This document shows positions 26,401 through 33,064 of a stretch of 51,343 nt of DNA, piece by piece. Source of the stretch: an uncultured Blautia sp. (GTDB taxonomy: Bacteria > Bacillota > Clostridia > Lachnospirales > Lachnospiraceae); contig URXG01000010.1 in NCBI GenBank assembly GCA_900551715.1, positions 1-51,343 of the forward strand, read 5' to 3'. The position numbers and the translations under genes were made by a program. The first letter of the stretch is position 1. Each line of letters starts with the position of its first letter. The notes beneath the pieces are model-generated. The model was not told the DNA's origin. It searched no databases and worked only from the letters and a program-made list of their open reading frames with translations.

Positions 26401-28179
26401 CAGAGCAGTTACTGTATAAATTTTATCTTCTGTTTGAGTAATCCGGACGATTCCTTCTCTGGAAGGTGTTACGGTGATCTTACCTGTCAGATCAGTAAGA
26501 TCCAGATCTTCTGTCTCATTTTCTTTCAGGGAAATATCTTCCTGTTCCAACACCTGGTTTCCCTTAATGATCTGGAATTCCCGGATGATCTGTCCCTTAT
26601 AACGTCCGGAACCTGCAATGATCATCTGGGCTGTACCAGGCTCTTTGTTGTTTCTGTAGGAAATATTGTAAGTGATCTCTTCATCATCGTATTTCTGTAC
26701 AATTTCCCTGATATCCGGCTCAATGGCACTTCCGTCTGCCTCAAATGGTACTGAAGGATCAAAATCAAGAATCACTTCATAATCAGAAATATCTGTCTGT
26801 TTCTGTACTTTACTGACAGAAACTTCGCATTTTCCACTTCCCTGAACACAGATGTAATAAGTTTTTTCTGCTTCCAGTGTTTCTGCACTGCTCATTTCTG
26901 TAAGATTCACGTCATCTCTGGCAAAAACTCCTGTAAATTCGTCTCCTTCCAGGACTTTCAGATCAATCTGATATGCCTCATTTTCCTGTGGGGTGAAAGA
27001 AAGATACTGACCATATTCACTGTCATTATAAGTGTCCAGTGTAAGTGTCCTGATCTCTCCTGCTGCGATGGTTCCCTGATCATTTTTCAGTTTCTGAACC
27101 AACTTATAATCATCCGGATTCCATTCATCCTCTTCCAATTCTTCTTCAGCCCCACATACCTGACAGATATGGATCAGGCTTCCTGCTTCTTCATAAGTAG
27201 GTGACTTGTCTGTTGATGCCATATGTGGTCCCCATCTGTGATCTGCCAGTTCACCTTCCGGATCTGTGATCTTTTCTTCATAGCCACATTCCGGATCTTC
27301 ACATTTATATAATGTATAAGCCGGTTCCTGACAGGTAGCATCTACTGTCTGTGCTTTTGATGAGTCATAAACTGTATAATTGCCATTTTTATCCTGCTGT
27401 AAATAAGTATGGTGATGATCTGCCTTTGAGATAAAAATCTCTACTTCCAGGTCAAAGGAATCATAATATTCATCTCCTGTTGCCTGGATATGCAGTGTGA
27501 CCTTGCCGTTTTTCAGAGTTCTGATCACATAAGTGCCTTCCTTATCTGCGTCTTCTGAGATCTCTACATATCCCTCTTCAGAAGCAGCAACTGTCACTGT
27601 ACCAATCAGACCGCTGAGATCTATTTGGGTTTCTTCCTCTACGGTAAGTGTAATATCCTCCAGTTCTATGTCCTGAATGCCCTTTTCAATGGTAAATTCT
27701 TTGCGGATAACACCGGTAAAATTCCCATTACCTGTGATCACCACCGTAGCAGTGCCAGGTTTTTCATTGTTTTCGTAGGCGACATCATAAGTAATTTCCC
27801 CGGTGTCATCTTCGCTTTCTTCTTTTGGATAAACGTCCAGAACTTCCGGCTCCACAGCCTTTCCCTCGTAGAAATAAGGACCCTCTTCAAGATCCACCTG
27901 GTAATCAGAAATATCTGTAAGATTCTCTGTATCACCTGCGGAAACCGGAGTCCCTTCCCCTGAGCCATCGTCAAAGTCCGCTGATGGGCTTTCCACTTCG
28001 TTCTCTTCGCTGACATCTTCATTGTCTTCCAGAGCTATTTCCGTATCTGTTTCCTGAGTTTCTTCTGCTTCTGCCTGTATCTCAGATCCGAAGTCTGCCG
28101 TTGCAGCCCCTACTGTACTTCCTGTGGTACCAAGGCACATGGCTGCTGTCAGTATCATAGATAAGACTCTCTTTTTCAT
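23413..28179 (-). CDS. Large secreted modular protein with Cys-pair repeats and C-terminal Fn3
   Basis: A 1588-aa exported protein. Signal peptide at 1-26 (ending VGA-AT). An acidic linker follows (about 30-90, rich in Glu/Asp). A module of about 75 residues recurs at least four times (near 91, 462, 1080 and 1350), seen as DYxV...Y.G, then YxxNxxPGTAxVxITGxGxYxG and FxI. Between these are nine or more short zinc-ribbon-like units with paired cysteines (CxxCG such as ICKDCGYTT, KECSVCGYSE, TCSVCGARE). The C-terminus (from about 1490) is a lysine-rich Fn3-like domain (ISWKANKTGGGYQIQYS, YYFRIRTINS). There is no LPXTG or SLH motif, so retention may rest on the basic C-terminus. A secreted adhesin or wall-associated protein is likely; its ligand is unknown. 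Confidence 0.85.
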   Translation of the reverse strand: MKKRVLSMILTAAMCLGTTGSTVGAATADFGSEIQAEAEETQETDTEIALEDNEDVSEENEVESPSADFDDGSGEGTPVSAGDTENLTDISDYQVDLEEGPYFYEGKAVEPEVLDVYPKEESEDDTGEITYDVAYENNEKPGTATVVITGNGNFTGVIRKEFTIEKGIQDIELEDITLTVEEETQIDLSGLIGTVTVAASEEGYVEISEDADKEGTYVIRTLKNGKVTLHIQATGDEYYDSFDLEVEIFISKADHHHTYLQQDKNGNYTVYDSSKAQTVDATCQEPAYTLYKCEDPECGYEEKITDPEGELADHRWGPHMASTDKSPTYEEAGSLIHICQVCGAEEELEEDEWNPDDYKLVQKLKNDQGTIAAGEIRTLTLDTYNDSEYGQYLSFTPQENEAYQIDLKVLEGDEFTGVFARDDVNLTEMSSAETLEAEKTYYICVQGSGKCEVSVSKVQKQTDISDYEVILDFDPSVPFEADGSAIEPDIREIVQKYDDEEITYNISYRNNKEPGTAQMIIAGSGRYKGQIIREFQIIKGNQVLEQEDISLKENETEDLDLTDLTGKITVTPSREGIVRITQTEDKIYTVTALKAGGLSLKIQAAGDVYFNSFEKTVNVIVTSPGHHHSYLTQDASGEYTVYKVEEGTFHKATCTAPSYTVYKCTDPECGFEEKITDSEDTITDHNLKEEVVEPTCTSEGYTRQICKDCGYTTIKEGSDVEKLDHRFIFVRTVDATEDSRAYNLYQCAVCSIQQREYFGCIQGRHTFETRVVAPTCTREGYTRKECSVCGYSETTDEVSALGHDMKDTVYEATEEQYGYTRSQCARCGYYEDTITSCKIRLDEKGNKVSVHEGVAVEDSESQPDCTRPGTRKYKCKICKKTYEVEIPEILPAKEHTWEINVGDEATCEETGTKTCSVCGAREVIPALGHNMVEDPENSQEASYDEKGIKAYKCSNPDCEETNEIYTQRKHQDGPAVLTVGTKSVSVKKSSLLPGSEGLYFKFTPTATKVYYVEGGDEFYTSFCKNDDDLTNLTDTAELTAGETYYVYIVGDGTSKVTISNVTDFINIQKEKYQIVIMDDPDTLVYSGDEVELSSLMIKMQNNSMMSVPENWTVKYDNNVNAGTATVTVTGGGKYKGTLTKEFTIRKASQGIEETSFSLKVNESKDLDWELAGDEITVKSDSDKLAVLKTDQGYKIFGQKSGKANLIVHASGNANYEALDITIPVNISEEEHIHGFADENGELDENKILAVLDGSENPEIRVELVSGNCEDGNLYNVTCLKEGCGQYTTQYLDTRNIEEHTFDEGVIVVQPTYETLGKRELTCTKCGSTMTEDVEALERTDLGDLVVELSRSVYIYDGKEKKPSIKVLDDNDKAISSKLYNVAYKNNKNPGDNTAAVIITPKSDAYCGSLTATFTIAQAKMSPATVTVGGKSKLTVKGARTIADYEVSKKGIITFNRKTGVITAGKKLGKVKLTVYGYDKEYNDVTISVTVSVVPKGTSISKVKSPAKKQAVISWKANKTGGGYQIQYSTDKNFKKGVKTVKVTSYKKTSVTVKSLKSKKNYYFRIRTINSKSASLVSGWSKAKKLKIK

Positions 28180-28277
28180 AGCATTTCTCCCTTCATTTTT
28201 ATTTATATTTTACCATAGAGGTCCTGTAAAAATAAATAAGAAGCAGCAATTTTTTACAATTTTTCTGAAACTGTCTG

Positions 28278-28318
28278 AAAAAAAGACCAGAATACCACTA
28301 TGCGGTTTCTGATCTTTT
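28278..28318 (-). terminator. Hairpin after the small ORF
   Basis: AAAGACCAGA..ACC pairs imperfectly with GGTTTCTGATCTTT, and a run of seven T follows on the minus strand. It lies 3 bp after the stop of a 38-codon frame. Confidence 0.6.
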
Positions 28319-28321
28319 CTG

Positions 28322-28438
28322 TCAGTCCTCTGCATGATAAATGCAGATATATTTATTTTTCTCTGTTATAACAATCTGTTCTGTTTCCTCATTATATTCT
28401 GGAACAATATCCTCTGCCCAAAATTTTGTTTGCAGCAT
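28322..28438 (-). CDS. Small acidic protein, unknown
   Basis: A 38-codon frame from ATG at 28438, starting MLQTKFWAEDIVPEY and ending KYICIYHAED. I do not recognise it. The case for it being real is the ordinary codon use, the acidic composition and a hairpin with a T-run directly after the stop. Against it, no clear ribosome site precedes the ATG. It may also be the 3' remnant of a longer gene, since in-frame sequence upstream meets a stop within a few codons. Confidence 0.35.
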   Translation of the reverse strand: MLQTKFWAEDIVPEYNEETEQIVITEKNKYICIYHAED

Positions 28439-28517
28439 ATTTTATTTGTATTTATCGTATCATTTTCCGCTGTTTTCCACTAATTGAATATAGTAGGAAT
28501 ATATAGGTATTTGTAGA

Positions 28518-28546
28518 TTTTGTTTATAAGTCAAATATGCTATACT
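28518..28546 (+). promoter_or_regulatory. Probable promoter of the cysteine desulfurase-like gene
   Basis: TTTTGT (28518-28523) and TATACT (28541-28546) with a 17-bp spacer, 33 bp upstream of the start at 28580. Confidence 0.5.
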
Positions 28547-28579
28547 AAATTATTAATGATTTTAACTGGAGGTAATACC

Positions 28580-29752
28580 ATGAAAAAAATCTATCTGGAT
28601 CAGGCAAGCACTTCTTTCCCCAAATCTTCCTCTGTAGCAGATGCCGTTTATCAGTACTTGTCCGGTTCTCCGGTAAATGTAGGACGGGGAGGATATCAGG
28701 CTGCCTACGATGTAGAAGAAACAATTTTTGAAACCAGGGAACAGCTTCGCAGACTATTTCATTTTTCATCAGGAAAAGGAAAAAATATAATTTTTACTCC
28801 CAATATAACTACCAGTCTGAATATCCTTCTGAAAGGACTTCTCCGTCCCGGTGACCATGTGCTGGTCACCTCCATGGAACATAATGCAGTAATGCGTCCT
28901 CTGGTTCAGCTTGCCGGATCAGGGGTAACCTTTGACCGGATTCCCTGTACTTCTGATGGAAGTCTTCTTCTGGATCAGGCTGAAAAACTTCTGAAACCTT
29001 CCACAAGATTACTGGTATGTCTCCACGCTTCCAATGTATGCGGCACTATCATGCCTGTTCAGGATATTGGTGATTTCTGCAACAAACATGGGCTACTTTT
29101 TATTCTGGATACTGCTCAGACAGCCGGCACCATTCCCATTGATATGGAAAGTACTCATATTTCTGCACTGGCTTTTACAGGACATAAAGGACTTCGTGGT
29201 CCTCAGGGAACCGGCGGTTTTCTTATAAGAAATGAACTGGTCTCTCTGACAGACCCTCTCTTAAGCGGAGGTACCGGAAGTATTTCCCACACAGAAGAAA
29301 TACCTAATTTTCTTCCTGACCGTTTTGAACCAGGCACCCCAAACATCCCCGGTATCCTTGGACTTCATGCCGCACTTTCTGATCTGGAACAAATATCTAT
29401 GGAGGAAACTCTTCATCATGAGATGACTCTGACTCAGCAGTTTATAGACGGAATTCTGGAGCTGGATCCTCAGGAAAAATATCTAAGACTTATTGGCAGA
29501 AAAAATACCACTGACCGGTGTGCAGTGGTGTCTCTCCAGACCCTTCAGAAGGACATGGCAATGGTAGCCTATGAGTTAGATAGTACTTATGGCATCATGA
29601 CCCGGGTAGGCTTACACTGTGCTCCCAGTGCTCACAAAACCCTGGGAACTTATCCAGAGGGAACCATCCGTTTTTCCTTTGGACCGGAAAATACTGCTGA
29701 AGAAATTGATCTGGCCATAAAAGCATTAAAAGAAATATTTAAATATCTATAA
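28580..29752 (+). CDS. Class V aminotransferase, cysteine desulfurase family
   Basis: A 390-aa PLP enzyme of the fold-type I NifS/SufS group. Features: IYLDQASTSFPK at the N-terminus, EHNAVMRP with His101, LDTAQTAGT with Asp177, the PLP lysine Lys203 in FTGHKGLRGPQG, RFEPGTPN, and the probable catalytic Cys347 in RVGLHCAPSAHKTLG. This C-terminal Cys context is typical of the subgroup often annotated simply as cysteine desulfurase family protein, whose acceptor is unclear. GGAGG lies upstream of ATG at 28580; a longer frame from 28520 overlaps the promoter. No isc/suf, thiI or selD genes are adjacent, so a dedicated sulfur-transfer role cannot be read from context. Confidence 0.87.
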   Translation: MKKIYLDQASTSFPKSSSVADAVYQYLSGSPVNVGRGGYQAAYDVEETIFETREQLRRLFHFSSGKGKNIIFTPNITTSLNILLKGLLRPGDHVLVTSMEHNAVMRPLVQLAGSGVTFDRIPCTSDGSLLLDQAEKLLKPSTRLLVCLHASNVCGTIMPVQDIGDFCNKHGLLFILDTAQTAGTIPIDMESTHISALAFTGHKGLRGPQGTGGFLIRNELVSLTDPLLSGGTGSISHTEEIPNFLPDRFEPGTPNIPGILGLHAALSDLEQISMEETLHHEMTLTQQFIDGILELDPQEKYLRLIGRKNTTDRCAVVSLQTLQKDMAMVAYELDSTYGIMTRVGLHCAPSAHKTLGTYPEGTIRFSFGPENTAEEIDLAIKALKEIFKYL

Positions 29753-29961
29753 AATCGATTGAAAAATTCTAGCACAAATGGTACTATAAGCTAAAGCATA
29801 TTTTCTATAAGTCTATGGCGTTCATGCCGTTCTATTATTCTAAATTCACTTCAGAAATCCATGCTTTTAAATCCACTCAATAATAAAAAGCAGGGGTTTC
29901 AGGTACAAAATTATACAGTACTTTACGTTTTTGACTCCTGCAGTTACAGGAGGTGCTGCCT

Positions 29962-30906
29962 ATGGCAAAAAACAGAAAGAATCGTAAAGTCATACTGAAG
30001 AAAAATCAGACTGCTGAAAGAATGAACCATACACCGAAAGCAAACAGAAAATACAAGGACACAGTATTCAGGATGCTGTTTTCTGACAAAAAGAATCTGC
30101 TGTCTCTGTATAATGCAATCAACCGGACAGAATATGATGATCCCGAAAAACTGCAGATCGTGACACTAGAGAATGCAATTTATATGGGAATGAAGAATGA
30201 TCTGGCATTTATCATCGACATGAATCTGTTTCTGTATGAACACCAGTCCACATACAATCCGAACATTCCATTAAGAGACCTGTTCTACATATCGGCAGAA
30301 TACCAGAAACTGGTAGATCGTAAATCTCTGTACTCATCATCTCTCCAGAAGATACCGGCACCATACTTCATTGTATTTTACAATGGAACAGAGAAACAGG
30401 AAGAATACTGGGAAAATTCCCTGTCGGATGCATATGAAAACCTGAATGGAGAGCCAAGACTGGAGCTGAAAGTGATCACTCTGAATATCAACGAAGGACA
30501 TAATAAAGAACTGCTGGAGCAGTGCCAGACCTTAAGAGAATATGCGCAATATGTAACAAAAGTACGTAAGTATGCAAAAGAAATAAATCTGGATGAAGCA
30601 GTAGAACGAACAGTAAACGAATGTATCCAGGAAGGAATTCTGAAAGACTTTCTCCGAGCAAACAGAAATGAGGTCATTGCGATGAGTATATTCGAGTATG
30701 ATAAAGAAGAAGAGGAAAAGAAACTCCGGAAGGCAGAATATGAAGCTGGAATACAAGTCGGAAGGCAAGAAGGCAGACAGGAAACAAAAAAGGAAATAGC
30801 GTTACAGATGCTGAAAGCAGGAGTGCCTGGTGAAGAAATCGTACGATTTACAGGATATACTGTAGAACAGTTACAAAAGATAAAAGAAACTGCTATAAGA
30901 CTGTAA
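29962..30906 (+). CDS. Rpn/PDDEXK-family putative transposase-nuclease
   Basis: A 314-aa protein of the Rpn family of recombination-promoting nucleases (PD-(D/E)XK nuclease family transposase). Visible: KYKDTVFRMLFSDKKNLL at 31-48, the nuclease core IDMNLFLYEHQS (85-96; Asp86, Glu93, Gln95), PLRDLFY, and PAPYFIVFYNG. The C-terminal part is charged and probably coiled-coil (EEEKKLRKAEYEAG). AGGAGG sits before ATG at 29962. Such proteins occur in many copies in Lachnospiraceae. It adjoins a stretch of broken genes, consistent with a rearrangement-prone site, but no target-site repeats are evident. Confidence 0.82.
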   Translation: MAKNRKNRKVILKKNQTAERMNHTPKANRKYKDTVFRMLFSDKKNLLSLYNAINRTEYDDPEKLQIVTLENAIYMGMKNDLAFIIDMNLFLYEHQSTYNPNIPLRDLFYISAEYQKLVDRKSLYSSSLQKIPAPYFIVFYNGTEKQEEYWENSLSDAYENLNGEPRLELKVITLNINEGHNKELLEQCQTLREYAQYVTKVRKYAKEINLDEAVERTVNECIQEGILKDFLRANRNEVIAMSIFEYDKEEEEKKLRKAEYEAGIQVGRQEGRQETKKEIALQMLKAGVPGEEIVRFTGYTVEQLQKIKETAIRL

Positions 30907-31027
30907 TTAATTGATTATATCTTATCTCCTATCTATTTATCTTTCCTGTTGACTCTATCTTATATTTCTATATTATGTAGATTACTTTTTACACCATTTT
31001 TATGACTGCATTCGCTTTTATTCCCAT

Positions 31028-31390
31028 TTGCGGTTTTCACCTTTCTGGTCCGCAGTATTTATCTGTTTTATCACTACACTGATCACGATGTATCTGACTG
31101 GCGGAGCCACACAAAAAACCTGCGCAGCGACTCTTGGTACACTGGCAGGTGTGGTTCTTGCAGGAATCTCGGCATGGTGTTTCAGTAAAGCATCCGGGAT
31201 CTCTGGTTATAATGTTTCTGATATTGAAACTCTTATGACTCTCTGGAATACCAATCGTATTCAGGTTGGCGGACTGCTTTTTTCCGGACTGCTGATCTCT
31301 TGTCTTGGCGCTGTCATGGATGTTGCCATGTCGATCAGCAGTGCAATCGATGAAATATATAAGCAGAAGTCTTATCTTACAAAAAAGCAT
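31028..31390 (+). pseudogene. YibE/F-family membrane protein fragment
   Basis: An open stretch with three hydrophobic segments (ITTLITMYLTGGATQK, LGTLAGVVLAGISAW, LLFSGLLISCLGAVMDVAMS) and EIYKQ, which matches the central part of YibE/F-like proteins from family memory. The N-terminal region and the final helices are missing, and the frame runs on past about 31390 into unrelated sequence antisense to the dehydrogenase remnant. There is no ribosome site. I read it as a decayed internal fragment. Confidence 0.6.
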
Positions 31391-31414
31391 AATTTTTATT
31401 ATTACATAAAGAGC

Positions 31415-32310
31415 TTATCTGAAGAAATCTTTGATCTGTCCTACGATGATCTGCATCAATCGGTTTCGTGCTTCCACGCTTGCCCAGGCAATGTGTGGAG
31501 TGATGATAAGCTTTTTACTGTCTTTGATTTTAATCAATGGATTTGATGCGCTCATCGGTTCTTTGCATAATACATCAAGGCCGGCTGCCGCGATCGTACC
31601 TGATTCCAGCGCATCGCATAAATCCTGTTCTACCACGATCGGTCCTCTTCCAAGATTTAAAAAGATCGCTGTCTTTTTCATTTTTGCAAACGCTTCTTTA
31701 TCCATCAGATCTTTTGTATATTCATTCAATGGAGCATGCACAGATACAATATCCGAGGTAGTGAGCAATGTATCAAAATCAACCTGCTCATAGCCTTCCT
31801 GTGGTGCACTTCCTGATGCAGAGTAATAGATCACATGTGCTCCAAACGCTTTTGCAATATCAGCAACTCGTCTTCCGATTGCTCCAAGTCCGATGATTCC
31901 CCAGGTTTTTCCATTGAGTTCATTAAAGTGCTCTCCAAAATGAGTGAAGATTGTATCATTTACGTACTTTTCATCTTTTACATACTCATCATAGTAACGA
32001 ATCTTTTCTAACAGGTAGAATAATAATGCGAAAGTGTGCTGGGTAACGGATTCTGTAGAATATCCGGCAACGTTTCTCCATGCGATGCCACGTTTTTCCA
32101 GATAATCCTTATCCAGAATATTTGTTCCTGTAGCAGTTACGCATACCAGTTTCAGATTTTCTGCATTTCCAATGCTCTGTTCATTGATCTCGACTTTATT
32201 GACGATCAGAACTCCGCATCCTTTACGCGTTCCGGAACTTCTTCCGGAGAGGTAAATCCATATTTTACTACTTCTCCTAAAGCATCATATGCTGACAGAT
32301 CAATGTCCAA
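31415..32310 (-). pseudogene. D-isomer-specific 2-hydroxyacid dehydrogenase, frameshifted
   Basis: A near-complete dehydrogenase (D-lactate dehydrogenase type) in two frames. The C-terminal part, from about 32212 downwards, contains the NAD-binding GLGAIGRRVADIAKAFGA, NLGRGPIVV, the catalytic-type Glu in DVLCKEP and His in ITPHIAWAS. The N-terminal part (LSAYDALGEVV.., PERVKDAE) lies in another frame; a one-base loss near 32211-32215 (GCGGAGTTCTG where GCGGANGTTCTG is expected) breaks the gene. Its own start codon is missing: upstream it runs straight into adenosine deaminase sequence. Not functional unless the frameshift is a sequencing error. Confidence 0.78.
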
Positions 32311-32392
32311 TACGTTTTGCACCGATCTCCACGGAATTTATAATGTTATCCACACTTCCACACTCTCCTGCGTGGATAGTAAATGGCATACA
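32298..32392 (-). pseudogene. Adenosine deaminase fragment
   Basis: A short open stretch coding for MPFTIHAGECGSVDN and EIGAKRIGH, the metal-site region of adenosine deaminase. The rest of the gene is absent on both sides: downstream it fuses to the dehydrogenase remnant at RIGH, and upstream it changes frame. This is a deletion scar. Confidence 0.7.
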
Positions 32393-32469
32393 TTTTCTTT
32401 GCTCATGCTTTTCAACACATCGTATCCTGCTTCCTCCAGGCTTTTTTCGATAGTTTCTGCTACTGTTTT

Positions 32470-32889
32470 TTATAAAAGGTTTGCTGGCCAAAATCCCAAT
32501 GGCAACAGTTCTTTTAATGTAAATACATCATATTTTTCTTTGTTGATCGCCAAGATGATCTGGAATGTTTCCGGATCACAGAATTCCATCATAACCTGTC
32601 GGCACACCCCACAGGGTGCCGCATATTCAGTCAATACACCATTCTGTCCCCCCACGATACAGATGGCCTGAAATTCTCGGACTCCTTCACTGACTGCCTA
32701 AAAAAAAGCAGTTCTCTCCGCACAGTTTGTGGGAGTATACGAAGCATTTTCAATATTACAGCCCGTATATATTTCTCCGTCCTTTGTCAGAAGCGCTGCA
32801 CCAACTTTAAATCCGGAATACGGAGAGTAGGAAAAATCCAACTGTCTGATCGCTATATCAATCAATTTTTCAATCATCGCTTTTTCCAT
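32470..32889 (-). pseudogene. cdd: Cytidine deaminase with internal stop
   Basis: A full-length cytidine deaminase-like reading frame interrupted by one TAG (32698-32700). The upstream part has KVGAALLTKDG, then CNIENASYTPTNCAERTAFF with the zinc-ligand Cys and catalytic Glu (here C-A-E). The downstream part has YAAPCGVCRQVMMEF with the second zinc pair. The stop lies after eight consecutive T, in place of what is usually a Lys codon (AAG to TAG), and the frame is otherwise intact. Possibly a recent inactivation or a sequencing error in the homopolymer context. Confidence 0.82.
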
Positions 32890-33009
32890 CTAATCTCCTT
32901 TTGATTTGCTCTTATTTTTCTGCCTGATCTGCTTGGATCTTCTGAATAATTCTTCATAATATCTCTACCTTTCTATCAGAATTTTTTTATCTGCATTTTT
33001 CGTCATCAT

Positions 33010-33058
33010 AAAAAACACCGCCCTTCTGATATTTATTATATCAGAAAAGCGGTTTTAA
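33010..33058 (-). terminator. Terminator of the HD-GYP operon
   Basis: A long hairpin, CTTCTGATAT with ATATCAGAA extended by CCGC/GCGG, is followed on the minus strand by six T. Confidence 0.85.
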
Positions 33059-33064
33059 AGTTTT

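Noticed and set aside
23413..28179. CRISPR-like or non-coding repeats suggested by recurring motifs
   Set aside because: The recurrence is at protein level within one intact 1588-codon frame; no regular DNA repeat-spacer pattern exists.
31028..31546. A novel 172-aa membrane protein
   Set aside because: The first part matches an internal YibE/F segment and the last part is antisense to a dehydrogenase remnant.
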